Positions 46,490 through 54,760 of a DNA stretch of 64,000 nt are shown one piece after another. A program made the position numbers and the translations under genes. Below the pieces are notes generated by a model. That model had not been told where the DNA came from, did no database searches, and saw only the letters and a program-made list of their open reading frames with translations. Positions within the stretch are counted from its first letter, which is position 1. Every line of letters begins with the position of its first letter. The DNA is from Patulibacter brassicae (GTDB lineage Bacteria; Actinomycetota; Thermoleophilia; Solirubrobacterales; Solirubrobacteraceae), in NCBI RefSeq assembly GCF_033949425.1, contig NZ_JAXAVX010000001.1, forward strand, positions 620,001 to 684,000, given 5' to 3'.

Positions 46490-47362
46490 CTAGCGGACGG
46501 CCTGGCCGGAGTCCGCGCCCTCCCGCCCACCCGCGACCCGCACGACGCCATCCTGGTCGCGGCGCAGGAGGCCGTCGCGCACGAGCCCGGCCAGCGCCCG
46601 CTCGACGCGCTCGGCGTCGAGGTCGTCGGGCAGCGGTCCGCCCTGCGTCACCGCCGCGACGATCCGGCCGCGGACGTAGCGCGTGCTGTCCTCGAACCGC
46701 TCCCGGGTCCCGGGCGCGGCGCGCGGGCGGATCTCGACCGCGTGCGCCGACGCGCACCACGGCTCGGCAGGGCATCGCTCGCAGCCGGCGTCGCGGGCGC
46801 GGCAGATCGTGGCGCCGAGCTCCATCGCCGCCTGGTTCCACGTGGCGGGATCGTCGGGCGGCAGCAGCTCCTCGGGCGTTCCGAGCGCCAGCCGCTCGCT
46901 GATCCGCACGACGTTCGTGTCGACCGCCGCCACCGCCTCCCCGAACGCGAACGACGCCACCGCCGCCGCGGTGTAGGGCCCCACCCCCGGCAACCGGCGC
47001 AGCCCCGCGGCGTCCGTCGGCCAGCCGTCGCGCGCGACGATCGCGCAGGCGTCCTGCAGCCGCACCGCGCGGCTGTTGTACCCCAGGCCGACCCAGGCGC
47101 CGAGGACGTCGTGGCGCTCGGCATCCGCCAGCGCCGCTGCGGTCGGCCAGCGCTCGAGCCACGCCTCCCAGCGGGGGACGACGCGCGCGACCTGCGTCTG
47201 CTGGAGCATGACCTCCGAGACGAGGATCGCGTAGGGATCGCGCGTCCGGCGCCACGGCAGGTTCCGCGCCGCGCGGCGGTACCAGCCGAGCACGGCCGCG
47301 ACCGCCTCGTCGCGTCGCCGCAGGTCGTCGAGCGACGGGGCCCGGGAGGCGTCGGCGCGCAC
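46490..47362 (-). CDS. mutY: A/G-specific adenine glycosylase
   Basis: A 290-aa repair enzyme removing A opposite 8-oxoG. Catalytic core: LVSEVMLQQTQVARVVPRWE (Glu), helix-hairpin-helix LPGVGPYTAAAVASFAFGEA, catalytic Asp in AVDTNVVR. A [4Fe-4S] cluster C-x6-C-x2-C-x5-C is intact (ICRARDAGCERCPAEPWC). The NUDIX-like C-terminal domain of longer MutY proteins is missing; residues ~225-290 form a small winged-helix-like end. GTG at 47362 has TACCGT 6 bases upstream, the leaderless pattern. Confidence 0.92.
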   Translation of the reverse strand: MRADASRAPSLDDLRRRDEAVAAVLGWYRRAARNLPWRRTRDPYAILVSEVMLQQTQVARVVPRWEAWLERWPTAAALADAERHDVLGAWVGLGYNSRAVRLQDACAIVARDGWPTDAAGLRRLPGVGPYTAAAVASFAFGEAVAAVDTNVVRISERLALGTPEELLPPDDPATWNQAAMELGATICRARDAGCERCPAEPWCASAHAVEIRPRAAPGTRERFEDSTRYVRGRIVAAVTQGGPLPDDLDAERVERALAGLVRDGLLRRDQDGVVRVAGGREGADSGQAVR

Positions 47363-47368
47363 GCCGAC

Positions 47369-47374
47369 ACGGTA
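47369..47374 (-). promoter_or_regulatory. -10 element of mutY
   Basis: TACCGT on the minus strand is 6 bases before the GTG at 47362. Confidence 0.45.
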
Positions 47375-47399
47375 GCCCGAGCGGCCGACGACGCGCTGG

Positions 47400-47428
47400 G
47401 TCCCGCGGCGCCGGGCGCGCCGCGGGAC
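47400..47428 (-). terminator. Perfect hairpin after the secreted Ig-like protein gene
   Basis: GTCCCGCGGCGC and GCGCCGCGGGAC (12 bp, perfect) flank a 5-base loop, 7 bases beyond the stop at 47436. Confidence 0.65.
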
Positions 47429-47435
47429 GGTCCGG

Positions 47436-48815
47436 CTACTTCTTCCGGTTGGCCGGGAAGTAGTACGTGCGGCCCTTGTGGGTCACGCGCACCGACAGCG
47501 TCTGCCGGCTCGTGATCGTGCCCGGACGCAGGGCGCGGTAGGCGAGCTCGATCCGACGGGTGTCGAGCTTCGCCGAGACGATGTACGTCAGGCGACCGCC
47601 GGCGCGGGTCTTCAGGCCCGTCTTGACGAGGCGCCGCTTGCCGTCGCGCGTGCGGTGGTAGACGTCGACGAGCGCCCCGCGGATGCCCTTGCCGCGGCTG
47701 TCGACGACGTAGCCGCGGATGAGCGGCCGCGCCCCGCGCTTGATCGTGGTCCTCCGGTGGTGGATGCGGCCGTTCTTCCCGGCCGGGAACCACGCGCGCA
47801 GGCGCGCCTTGAGCAGCCGCGCCGCCTCGTCGGGCGTGCCGGTGCGCTCGCCGTTGCCGCTGCCGCCCGGCGCGGTGCTGCCGTTGGGCCGCGGGAACTG
47901 CGTCGCGTGGACCGCGGCGGAGTTGCCCGCGGCGTCCTCGACCTCGGTCAGCACCGTGTGCGGACCCGGGGCGAGCTTGCGGTAGTCGACGGCGATCTCG
48001 CGTCCGGTGACGCCCAGCGGGCACGGCTGCGGGGCGGTGAACTGGTACGGGTTGCCGTCGGCCGGATCGGCGTCGGCGCAGGTGCCGTCGCCCAGCGGCT
48101 GGGTCGCGAGCGGCTGGCCGTCGACGGTCGTGTGGGTGCGGTAGAGCCCGCCGCCCTGGTCGGCCGCGTCGAAGCGGACCTTCAGCACGCCCGAGCTCTC
48201 GCCGTCGTCGGCGACGACGAGGTTGGAGACGGTCGGCTTGACGGCGTCCTTCAGCCCGACGATCGCCTGGGCGACGTCGAGCGAGAGGCCGTTGGACGTG
48301 CAGTACCCGAGCCCGCCGTTGTTGCACGAGACGAGGAAGCGCACCGAGCTCGCCTCGAGGCCCTCCTTGCGCAGCTCGCCGTCGAGGTCCGACGGGCAGT
48401 CGGTGCCCTGCTTCTCGCAGCTCTCCAGCTGCGTGCCGTTCGTCTCGGCGCGGTACGCGACGCGCGACTCAGCGCCCGCGGCGGCGAGCCCAGACGTCGT
48501 CCGGCGGGCGACGAGGCGGACGATCGGCAGCCCGGGGGGCGCGTCGAAGCTCCAGACCGCGCGGGCGCCGAACGCCGGATTCAGGCCGATCGCGGAGCGC
48601 AGCGCGCCGCCGGAGGCGCAGCCGTTGGAGGTCTCGATGCCGGGGGCGCTGGGCGATGCGGTCCAGCCGGCGGCCCCGATCGGGGCGCCGTTCGGACCCT
48701 TGCAGGCGTAGACGGAGTAGGTGCCGTCGGCGGCGGACGCTGACGGGGCGAGCGCCAGGGCGATCGGCACGGACAGGGCGAGCGGCGCGGCACGGAGCAG
48801 CGGGCGTCGGAGCAC
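47436..48815 (-). CDS. Secreted protein with Ig-like and carboxypeptidase-regulatory-like modules
   Basis: A 459-aa exported protein with a signal peptide (LLRAAPLALSVPIALALAPS, cleavage near residue 28). Residues ~30-200 form a Cys-containing beta domain (YSVYACKGPNGAPIGAAGW, SCEKQGTDCPSDL, LVSCNNGGLGYC). An Ig-like or bacterial cadherin-like module follows (TVSNLVVADDGESSGVLKVR, HTVLTEVEDAAGNSA). The C-terminal ~100 residues resemble a carboxypeptidase-regulatory-like fold (RGYVVDSRGKGIRGALVDVY). No anchor is visible. GTG at 48815 has AAGGA 5 bases upstream. Function unknown. Confidence 0.75.
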   Translation of the reverse strand: MLRRPLLRAAPLALSVPIALALAPSASAADGTYSVYACKGPNGAPIGAAGWTASPSAPGIETSNGCASGGALRSAIGLNPAFGARAVWSFDAPPGLPIVRLVARRTTSGLAAAGAESRVAYRAETNGTQLESCEKQGTDCPSDLDGELRKEGLEASSVRFLVSCNNGGLGYCTSNGLSLDVAQAIVGLKDAVKPTVSNLVVADDGESSGVLKVRFDAADQGGGLYRTHTTVDGQPLATQPLGDGTCADADPADGNPYQFTAPQPCPLGVTGREIAVDYRKLAPGPHTVLTEVEDAAGNSAAVHATQFPRPNGSTAPGGSGNGERTGTPDEAARLLKARLRAWFPAGKNGRIHHRRTTIKRGARPLIRGYVVDSRGKGIRGALVDVYHRTRDGKRRLVKTGLKTRAGGRLTYIVSAKLDTRRIELAYRALRPGTITSRQTLSVRVTHKGRTYYFPANRKK

Positions 48816-48955
48816 GGGGGTCCTTCTTCGGGGGGATGCGGTCGGGCCGCGGGGGCGGCCGAGTGGCCTGAACCTACCGGGCACCTCCCCGTCCGGTGCG
48901 CACGGAACCGTGCAGGCTCCCACCGGTCGTCCGGCCCGTGGCCGCGCCCGCGCGG

Positions 48956-50227
48956 TCAGCCGCGCAGCGATGCGAGGCGCTCGGCCGCCTCGTCGAGCAC
49001 CGCGTCCTGCTTGCAGAACGCGAAGCGCACGAGGGAGCGACCGGCCGACGGGTCGTCGTAGAAGCCGGCGGTCGGCACCGCGACCACCCCGCAGCGCTCC
49101 GGCAGCTCGCGGCAGAAGCGCAGCCCGTCCTCCTCCCCCACCGAGCGCACGTCGACCGTCACGAAGTACGTGCCCGCCGAGGGCAGGACCTCGAGCCCGG
49201 CGGCCCGCAGGCCGTCCTGCAGCCGGTCGCGCTTGCCGGCCAGCGCGGTCGCGGCGTCGGTGAAGAACGACGCCTCGTAGCCGAGCCCGTGCGCGACCGC
49301 GTGCTGGAGCGGCCCGTGCCCGGAGAAGGTGAGGAACTGCTTGGCCGCGGCGATCGCGTCGACGAGCTCCGCCGGACCGCTCGCCCAGCCGACCTTCCAG
49401 CCCGTCACCGCGAACGTCTTGCCCGCCGAGCCGATGGTGATCGTGCGCTCCGCCATCCCCGGGAACGTCGCCAGCGGCAGGTGCTCGCCGTCGAAGGCCT
49501 GGTGCTCGTAGACCTCGTCGCAGATCGCGATCAGGTCGTGCTCGACGCACAGCGCGGCGATCTCCGTCAGCTCGTCGCGGGTGAAGACCTTGCCCGTCGG
49601 GTTGTGCGGCGAGTTCAGGACGAGCAGGCGGGCCGGGGCGCCACCGCCGGGCACGCCGCCCGAGGCGTCGCCCTGGGCGCCGCCGGAGACCGCCGCGCGG
49701 AGCTGCTCGAGGTCGAAGGCGAAGCCCGGGGCCCGGAGCGTCACGGGCCGCCGCACGCCGCCGGCCATCGCGATGCAGGCGGCGTAGCAGTCGTAGTACG
49801 GCTCGAACGCGACGACGGCGTCGCCCGGCTCGCAGAGGCCGAGGAAGGCGGCCGCGAGGGCCTCGGTCGCGCCCACCGTCGCCTGCACCTGGGTGTCGGG
49901 ATCGAGCGCCAGGCCGTAGAAGCGCGACTGGTGCGCGGCGACGGCCTCGCGCAGCTCGGGACGCCCGCGCGCCGGCTCGTACTGGTTCGGACCCTCGCGC
50001 AGCGCGCGGGCGGCGAGCTCCAGGAGCTCGACCGGCCCGTCGAGGTCGGGGAAGCCCTGGCCGAGGTTGATCGCGCCGGTCCGCTGGGCCAGCTGGGTCA
50101 TCTCGACGAAGATCGAGGTGCCCAGTCCCTGGAGGCGCTGGGCGAGGCGGGGGCGCGGAACCGAGTCGACGATCGCGCGATCATCGCATCTCGCCGCACG
50201 GCCACCGGCACGGGGCGGTTCGATCAC
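48956..50227 (-). CDS. PLP-dependent class I/II aminotransferase
   Basis: A 423-aa enzyme. Conserved: TGAINLGQGFPDLDGP, GPNQYEPARGRPELREAVAA, VGATEALAAAFLGLCEPGDA, LNSPHNPTGKVF, CDEVYEHQAFDG and the PLP lysine in IGSAGKTFAVTGWKVGW. This pattern fits the kynurenine/methionine aminotransferase-like subgroup. A ~30-residue N-terminal extension precedes the domain. GTG at 50227 is supported by a 4-base overlap with the upstream PASTA-like gene. Preferred amino donor unknown. Confidence 0.88.
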   Translation of the reverse strand: MIEPPRAGGRAARCDDRAIVDSVPRPRLAQRLQGLGTSIFVEMTQLAQRTGAINLGQGFPDLDGPVELLELAARALREGPNQYEPARGRPELREAVAAHQSRFYGLALDPDTQVQATVGATEALAAAFLGLCEPGDAVVAFEPYYDCYAACIAMAGGVRRPVTLRAPGFAFDLEQLRAAVSGGAQGDASGGVPGGGAPARLLVLNSPHNPTGKVFTRDELTEIAALCVEHDLIAICDEVYEHQAFDGEHLPLATFPGMAERTITIGSAGKTFAVTGWKVGWASGPAELVDAIAAAKQFLTFSGHGPLQHAVAHGLGYEASFFTDAATALAGKRDRLQDGLRAAGLEVLPSAGTYFVTVDVRSVGEEDGLRFCRELPERCGVVAVPTAGFYDDPSAGRSLVRFAFCKQDAVLDEAAERLASLRG

Positions 50228-51009
50228 CGTCCGACGGTCAGCCGCACGCGCGGCAGATCGCGCACCGCCGCGGTGGTGCACCGCTGCGTCGCCGGCGCGG
50301 CGTCGTCGCGGAGCCAGGGACGGAGGCGTCCGGCCCGCGGGTCCTGGCGCAGGACGCGCACGCCGGGACGGCCGCGCGGGCCCCGCACCACGCCGCGCAG
50401 CCCGTTGAGGCAGAGCACGCCCGTCGCATCGCCGGTGGCGAGGCCCCGGACGTCGGGCACGACCGCCCGGCGCGCGCCGGGCGTCGGCGCGACGGCGTCC
50501 GGGATCGCGCCGAACGGCGTCGGTGCCTGCTGGCGCGGCCCGCGGACGCGCCGGCCGGCGATCGGCGTCGCCAGCGGGACCGTGATCGGCGGGTGCCGCA
50601 CGGCGATCGCCGGGCAGGCGACCATCGCCTCCGGCGCGGGCTCGGAGACGACGACGCGGACCTCGATCCGGGACGCCGTCTCCCGGACGCTCGCCCGCGG
50701 CGAGCTCCCGCAGGCGCCGCCGTAGCCGGGGTCGACGACGATCGCGCCGCCGCGGCGGGCGCTGCCGGTGAGCGTCCAGGCGACCTCGCGCTCCACCGTC
50801 GGATATCCCGGCCGGATCGGGTCCACGACCACCGGTCCGCCGACGGCCGGCGCGGCGCCCACGGGCGACGCGCCCGCGAGCAGCGCCCCGGCCGCCGCGG
50901 TCCCGGCGACCGGGGCCAGGAGCCGGACGGGGCCCCTGGGCACGAGACGACCGGAGACGCGGCGACCAGGGACGCGACGACCGAGGACGAGGCGGCGGGG
51001 GACGCGCAT
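50224..51009 (-). CDS. Secreted protein with C-terminal PASTA-like segment
   Basis: A 261-aa protein with a basic N-terminus and hydrophobic signal (LLAPVAGTAAAGALLAGASP). The middle is a beta-type domain with several Cys (GGACGSSPRA, VACPAIAV). The C-terminal portion includes VVPDVRGLATGDATGVLCLN, which resembles a PASTA repeat (VPDVxGLxxxxA). PASTA modules bind peptidoglycan or beta-lactams. I prefer ATG at 51009 (MRVPRRLVLG) to GTG at 51042. It overlaps the aminotransferase by 4 bases, although the functions look unrelated. Confidence 0.6.
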   Translation of the reverse strand: MRVPRRLVLGRRVPGRRVSGRLVPRGPVRLLAPVAGTAAAGALLAGASPVGAAPAVGGPVVVDPIRPGYPTVEREVAWTLTGSARRGGAIVVDPGYGGACGSSPRASVRETASRIEVRVVVSEPAPEAMVACPAIAVRHPPITVPLATPIAGRRVRGPRQQAPTPFGAIPDAVAPTPGARRAVVPDVRGLATGDATGVLCLNGLRGVVRGPRGRPGVRVLRQDPRAGRLRPWLRDDAAPATQRCTTAAVRDLPRVRLTVGR

Positions 51010-51187
51010 GGGCCGATCCTCCCATGCGCGGCGACGTGCCATCCGATCCGGCCGCGGCCCGGGCCGCCGCGACCCGGCCGAGCACCGCCCGGTCGACGTC
51101 GACGCCCCGCCGAGTCGGCCTCGCCCCGCCGGTGGTCGGTGCCGCGGCGTCCCGGGTACGGTGGCCCCGGGCGCCGTGGCCCCGCGC

Positions 51188-53200
51188 TCAGTGCCCGATC
51201 GCCTCGCGCCGCTCGATCACGCCGCGCAGCTCGCGCAGGTCGTCGCGCAGCGCCGCGGCGTGCTCGAAGCGCAGCTCCTCGGCCGCGGCGAGCATCTCCT
51301 CCTCCAGCGCGACGGCGCGCTCCTGGAGCTGCTCGATCGTCAGCGCGTCGGTCTCCTCCTGCGCCGCCCGGCGCCGCTTGCCCTTCGGCAGCTTCGACTC
51401 GGACTGCAGGAACTCGGCGATGTCGCTGACGCCCTTCTTGATCGTCGTCGGCGTGATCCCGTGCTCCTCGTTGTAGGCGAGCTGGATCGCGCGACGGCGA
51501 TCGGTCTCCTCGAGCGCGGCCTCCATCGCCGCCGAGCGCCGGTCGGCGTACATGATCACCCGGCCGTCGGTGTTGCGCGCCGCGCGACCGATCGTCTGGA
51601 TCAGCGAGGTCTCGCCGCGGAGGAACCCCTCCTTGTCCGCGTCGAGGATCGCGACGAGGGAGACCTCCGGCAGGTCGAGGCCCTCGCGCAGGAGGTTGAC
51701 GCCGACGAGCGCGTCGAACTCGCCGAGCCGCAGGTCGCGGATGATCTGGATCCGCTCGAGCGTGTCGACCTCGGAGTGCAGGTAGCGGACCTTGAACCCG
51801 TGCTCCAGCAGGTACGTCGTCAGGTCCTCGGCCATCTTCTTCGTGAGGGTCGTGACGAGCGTGCGCTCGTCGCGCTCCACGCGCGCCCGGATCTCGTTCA
51901 TCAGGTCGTCGACCTGGCCGCGCGTCGGGCGCACGTCGACCTCCGGATCGACGATGCCGGTCGGACGGACGATCTGCTCGACGACCTGCTCGGACCGCGT
52001 GCGCTCGAACTGCCCCGGCGTCGCGGAGACGAAGACGAGCTGCGGCGCGATCGAGAGGAACTCGTCGAACGTCTGGGGCCGGTTCCCCAGCGCGCTGGGC
52101 AGGCGGAAGCCGTAGTCCACGAGCGTCTGCTTGCGCGAGCGGTCGCCCTCGTACATGCCGCCGATCTGCGGCACGGTCTGGTGGGACTCGTCGAGGAACA
52201 CGACGAAGTCCTCGGGGAAGTAGTCCAGGAGGCAGTAGGGCCGCTCGCCGGGACCGCGCCCGTCCATGATCTGCGAGTAGTTCTCGATGCCGTTGCAGAA
52301 GCCCATCTCCCGCAGCATCTCCATGTCGTAGCGGGTGCGCTGCTGCAGCCGGTGGCTCTCGAGCTGCTTGCCCTGCTCCTCGAGCTCCCGCACCCGGTGG
52401 TCGAGCTCGCGCCCGATCTCGCCCACGACCCGCTCCATGTGCCCCTCGGGCGTCGTGTAGTGCGACGCCGGCCAGACCGCGACGTGCTCGAGGTCGTCCT
52501 CCAGGAGCTCACCGGTCAGCGGATCGATGTGCTGCAGGCGCTCGACCTCGTCGCCGAAGAGCACGATCCGGTACGTCGTCTCCGCGTACTGCGGGAAGAC
52601 GTCGATCGTCTCGCCCTTCACGCGGAACGTGCCGCGCTGCAGCGCGGTGTCGTTGCGGGCGTACTGGATGTGGACGAGCTTCGCCAGGAGCTCGTCGCGA
52701 TCGACGAGGTCGCCGCGCTTGACGACGATGAGGTTGCGGTCGTAGGTCTCTGGCGAGCCGAGGCCGTAGATCGCGGACACCGAGGCGACGATGAGCACGT
52801 CGCGGCGGGCGAAGAGCGCCGCCGTCGCGGCGTGGCGCAGGCGGTCGATCTCCTCGTTGATCGCCGAGTCCTTCTCGATGTAGAGGTCCTTCGACGGGAC
52901 GTACGCCTCGGGCTGGTAGTAGTCGTAGTAGCTGACGAAGTACTCGACGGCGTTGTTGGGGAAGAACGTCCGGAACTCGTTGCAGAGCTGCGCTGCGAGC
53001 GTCTTGTTGTGCGCCATGACGAGCGCCGGCCGCTGGAGCCGCTCGATCGACGCGGCCATCGTCATCGTCTTCCCGGTGCCCGTGGCGCCCAGGAGCGTCG
53101 TGTAGCGCGCGCCGCTCTCGACGTGGGACACGATCTCGTCGATCGCCTGCGGCTGGTCGGCCATCGGCGTCCAGCCGGGGGCGAGACGGAACTCGGGCAT
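51188..53200 (-). CDS. uvrB: Excinuclease ABC subunit B
   Basis: A 670-aa DNA-damage helicase-like protein. Conserved: FRLAPGWTPMADQPQAIDEI, Walker A LLGATGTGKTMTMA, beta-hairpin YYDYYQPEAYVPSKDLYIEK, DESHQTVPQIGGMY, helicase motifs IQTIGRAARN and ATPGQFE, and a C-terminal UVR domain (ALRDDLRELRGVIERREAI). It verifies lesions loaded by UvrA and recruits UvrC. ATG at 53200 has TACATT exactly 7 bases upstream and a LexA box beyond it, so the mRNA should be leaderless and damage-inducible. Confidence 0.97.
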   Translation of the reverse strand: MPEFRLAPGWTPMADQPQAIDEIVSHVESGARYTTLLGATGTGKTMTMAASIERLQRPALVMAHNKTLAAQLCNEFRTFFPNNAVEYFVSYYDYYQPEAYVPSKDLYIEKDSAINEEIDRLRHAATAALFARRDVLIVASVSAIYGLGSPETYDRNLIVVKRGDLVDRDELLAKLVHIQYARNDTALQRGTFRVKGETIDVFPQYAETTYRIVLFGDEVERLQHIDPLTGELLEDDLEHVAVWPASHYTTPEGHMERVVGEIGRELDHRVRELEEQGKQLESHRLQQRTRYDMEMLREMGFCNGIENYSQIMDGRGPGERPYCLLDYFPEDFVVFLDESHQTVPQIGGMYEGDRSRKQTLVDYGFRLPSALGNRPQTFDEFLSIAPQLVFVSATPGQFERTRSEQVVEQIVRPTGIVDPEVDVRPTRGQVDDLMNEIRARVERDERTLVTTLTKKMAEDLTTYLLEHGFKVRYLHSEVDTLERIQIIRDLRLGEFDALVGVNLLREGLDLPEVSLVAILDADKEGFLRGETSLIQTIGRAARNTDGRVIMYADRRSAAMEAALEETDRRRAIQLAYNEEHGITPTTIKKGVSDIAEFLQSESKLPKGKRRRAAQEETDALTIEQLQERAVALEEEMLAAAEELRFEHAAALRDDLRELRGVIERREAIGH

Positions 53201-53207
53201 CCCCTCG

Positions 53208-53249
53208 AATGTAGCGAGCCGGGCGACGGAACGGGCGAACAGACGTTCG
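53208..53249 (-). promoter_or_regulatory. LexA (SOS) box and leaderless -10 element of uvrB
   Basis: TACATT (53208-53213, minus strand) is 7 bases before the ATG. CGAACAGACGTTCG at 53236-53249 is a perfect CGAAC-N4-GTTCG LexA operator over the -35 region. Confidence 0.82.
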
Positions 53250-53319
53250 CCGTCCCGCCGCGTCGCGGGCGCGTGGGGGCGCCGCGAGCGGGCGTCGCAT
53301 CGGGTGCCCACCCCGGCGG

Positions 53320-53325
53320 TAGGCT
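53320..53325 (+). promoter_or_regulatory. -10 element of the ArsR-type regulator
   Basis: TAGGCT lies 7 bases before the GTG at 53333. Confidence 0.5.
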
Positions 53326-53332
53326 CGCGCCC

Positions 53333-53641
53333 GTGACCACCTCCGACGTCGCTCCGACGGACGTCCCGCTGCTGGAGGTCCTCCAGGCGCTCGCCGATCC
53401 GGTGCGCCTGGCGATCGTCCGCGACCTGGCGGACGGCAGCGAGCGCCCCTGCGGCGCGTTCGCGCCCCAGCTCTCGAAGGCCACCCGCTCCCACCACCTC
53501 CGCGTGCTGCGCGAGGCGGGGCTCACCGCCACGCGGCAGGAGGGCACGCGCCGGCTCGTCAGCCTGCGCCGGGAGGCGTGCGAGGAGGCCTACCCCGGGC
53601 TCCTCGCCGCCGTGCTCGACGGCTCGGCCGTCCCGGCCTGA
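53333..53641 (+). CDS. ArsR-family helix-turn-helix regulator
   Basis: A 102-aa winged-helix protein: LLEVLQALADPVRLAIVRDL, SKATRSHHLRVLREAGLTAT (recognition helix) and RQEGTRRLVSLRREACEEAY. There is no ArsR-type Cys metal site; a single Cys lies at SERPCGAF. It is probably a small-molecule or metal-independent repressor. The start GTG at 53333 follows the leaderless -10 pattern. Divergent from uvrB. Confidence 0.85.
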   Translation: MTTSDVAPTDVPLLEVLQALADPVRLAIVRDLADGSERPCGAFAPQLSKATRSHHLRVLREAGLTATRQEGTRRLVSLRREACEEAYPGLLAAVLDGSAVPA

Positions 53642-53652
53642 CCCCCGCCGCG

Positions 53653-53658
53653 TACGCT
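53653..53658 (+). promoter_or_regulatory. -10 element of the L12-like small gene
   Basis: TACGCT lies 6 bases before the GTG at 53665. Confidence 0.45.
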
Positions 53659-53664
53659 GCGCGC

Positions 53665-53940
53665 GTGAGCTCCTGGGGCACGGCCGCCGACGTCCACCGG
53701 CTGCGCGAGGCGCTGCGCGGCATGCAGGAGCGGATCGCGGCGCTCGAGCGTGCCGTCGACGGGATCGCCCGCCACGTCGGCTGGGCCCCGCCGCCCGAGC
53801 CGGACGTCCCGCCGCTGCCTCCCGAGGTGCTCGCCCGCCTGGCGCGCGGGGATCGTCCCGGCGCGGTGCAGGCGCTCGCGGTCGCCCGCGGCGTGAGCCT
53901 GCACCTCGCCACGCGCGAGCTCGACGAGCGCGGGGCGTGA
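53665..53940 (+). CDS. Small protein with ribosomal L7/L12 C-terminal-like motif
   Basis: A 91-aa protein. Residues 8-40 form a coiled helix (VHRLREALRGMQERIAALER). Residues ~55-90, ending GDRPGAVQALAVARGVSLHL, ATRELDERG, echo the L7/L12 C-terminal pattern GxxxxAVxxxxxAxGxxLxxAxxxxD. Stand-alone proteins with this motif occur in actinobacteria, function unknown. GTG at 53665. It follows the ArsR gene by 23 bases but has its own -10 element. Confidence 0.6.
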   Translation: MSSWGTAADVHRLREALRGMQERIAALERAVDGIARHVGWAPPPEPDVPPLPPEVLARLARGDRPGAVQALAVARGVSLHLATRELDERGA

Positions 53941-53999
53941 CCCTGCGCCCCTCCCGGCCGCCGACGTCCGGGGACGGCGATCCCCGCGGAACGACCATC

Positions 54000-54005
54000 T
54001 AGATT
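54000..54005 (+). promoter_or_regulatory. -10 element of the methyltransferase gene
   Basis: TAGATT lies 7 bases before the ATG at 54013. Confidence 0.5.
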
Positions 54006-54012
54006 TCCGGCG

Positions 54013-54744
54013 ATGGCGGAGATCGACCCGAACTTCCCCTACGGCCTCGACCGCCCCCGCCAGGTCCGCGGGCTCGCCGGGATCGGGATGCTCGCCGGCG
54101 TGCTCACCCTCGTGGCCGCCGTCGTCGTGGACGTCGCGACCGCCGAGGCCGTGGTCGTGCTGCTCCTGCTGGCGACCTGCATCGGCGCGTTCCTCGCGAG
54201 CGCCCTGATGTTCCGGACCTCCCGCACGACGAAGATCCGCGCCGTCGACGACGTGCTCGACGGGCTCGAGCTGCGGGGCGACGAGCGCGCCCTCGACCTC
54301 GGCTGCGGGAGCGGCCTGCTCTGCGCCGGCCTCGCCGTGCGCCTGCCGGCCGGCGACGTCGTCGGCGTCGACGCCTGGGTCGAGCACCACCTGCAGCCCA
54401 ACGGCAAGCCGCTCGCCCGGACGACGCTCCACGCGGCGGGCGTGAAGGGCGTCCACCTGCGGACGGGGTCGATGCGGGAGCTGCCGGTCGAGGACGGCGC
54501 CGTCCAGCTCGCCGTCTCGCGCGACGCCCTCTCCCTGCTCCCGGGCCCCGTCGCCCGCGACGAGGTCGTCGCCGAGCTCCTGCGCGTCGTGCGCCCGGGC
54601 GGCCGGGTCGCGCTCCTGGAGCCGTTCGTCGCGCGCGACCTCGCCGCTCGCCTGACCTCGGCCGGCTTCACCGACGTCACCGTCGGCCCGCGGCGCTGGT
54701 CCCTCATGCCGCCGCACCGCCTCGTCACCGCCCGTCGCCCCTGA
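54013..54744 (+). CDS. Membrane-anchored SAM-dependent class I methyltransferase
   Basis: A 243-aa protein. Two N-terminal helices (residues ~20-65; LAGIGMLAGVLTLVAAVVVD) are followed by a Rossmann methyltransferase: ERALDLGCGSGLLCAGLAVR (motif I), DVVGVDAW (motif II), LLRVVRPGGRVALLEPFVAR (motif VI). The substrate is unknown; membrane anchoring suggests a lipid or quinone. ATG at 54013 follows the leaderless pattern. Confidence 0.82.
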   Translation: MAEIDPNFPYGLDRPRQVRGLAGIGMLAGVLTLVAAVVVDVATAEAVVVLLLLATCIGAFLASALMFRTSRTTKIRAVDDVLDGLELRGDERALDLGCGSGLLCAGLAVRLPAGDVVGVDAWVEHHLQPNGKPLARTTLHAAGVKGVHLRTGSMRELPVEDGAVQLAVSRDALSLLPGPVARDEVVAELLRVVRPGGRVALLEPFVARDLAARLTSAGFTDVTVGPRRWSLMPPHRLVTARRP

Positions 54745-54760
54745 CCCGAGGCGCCGGGGC

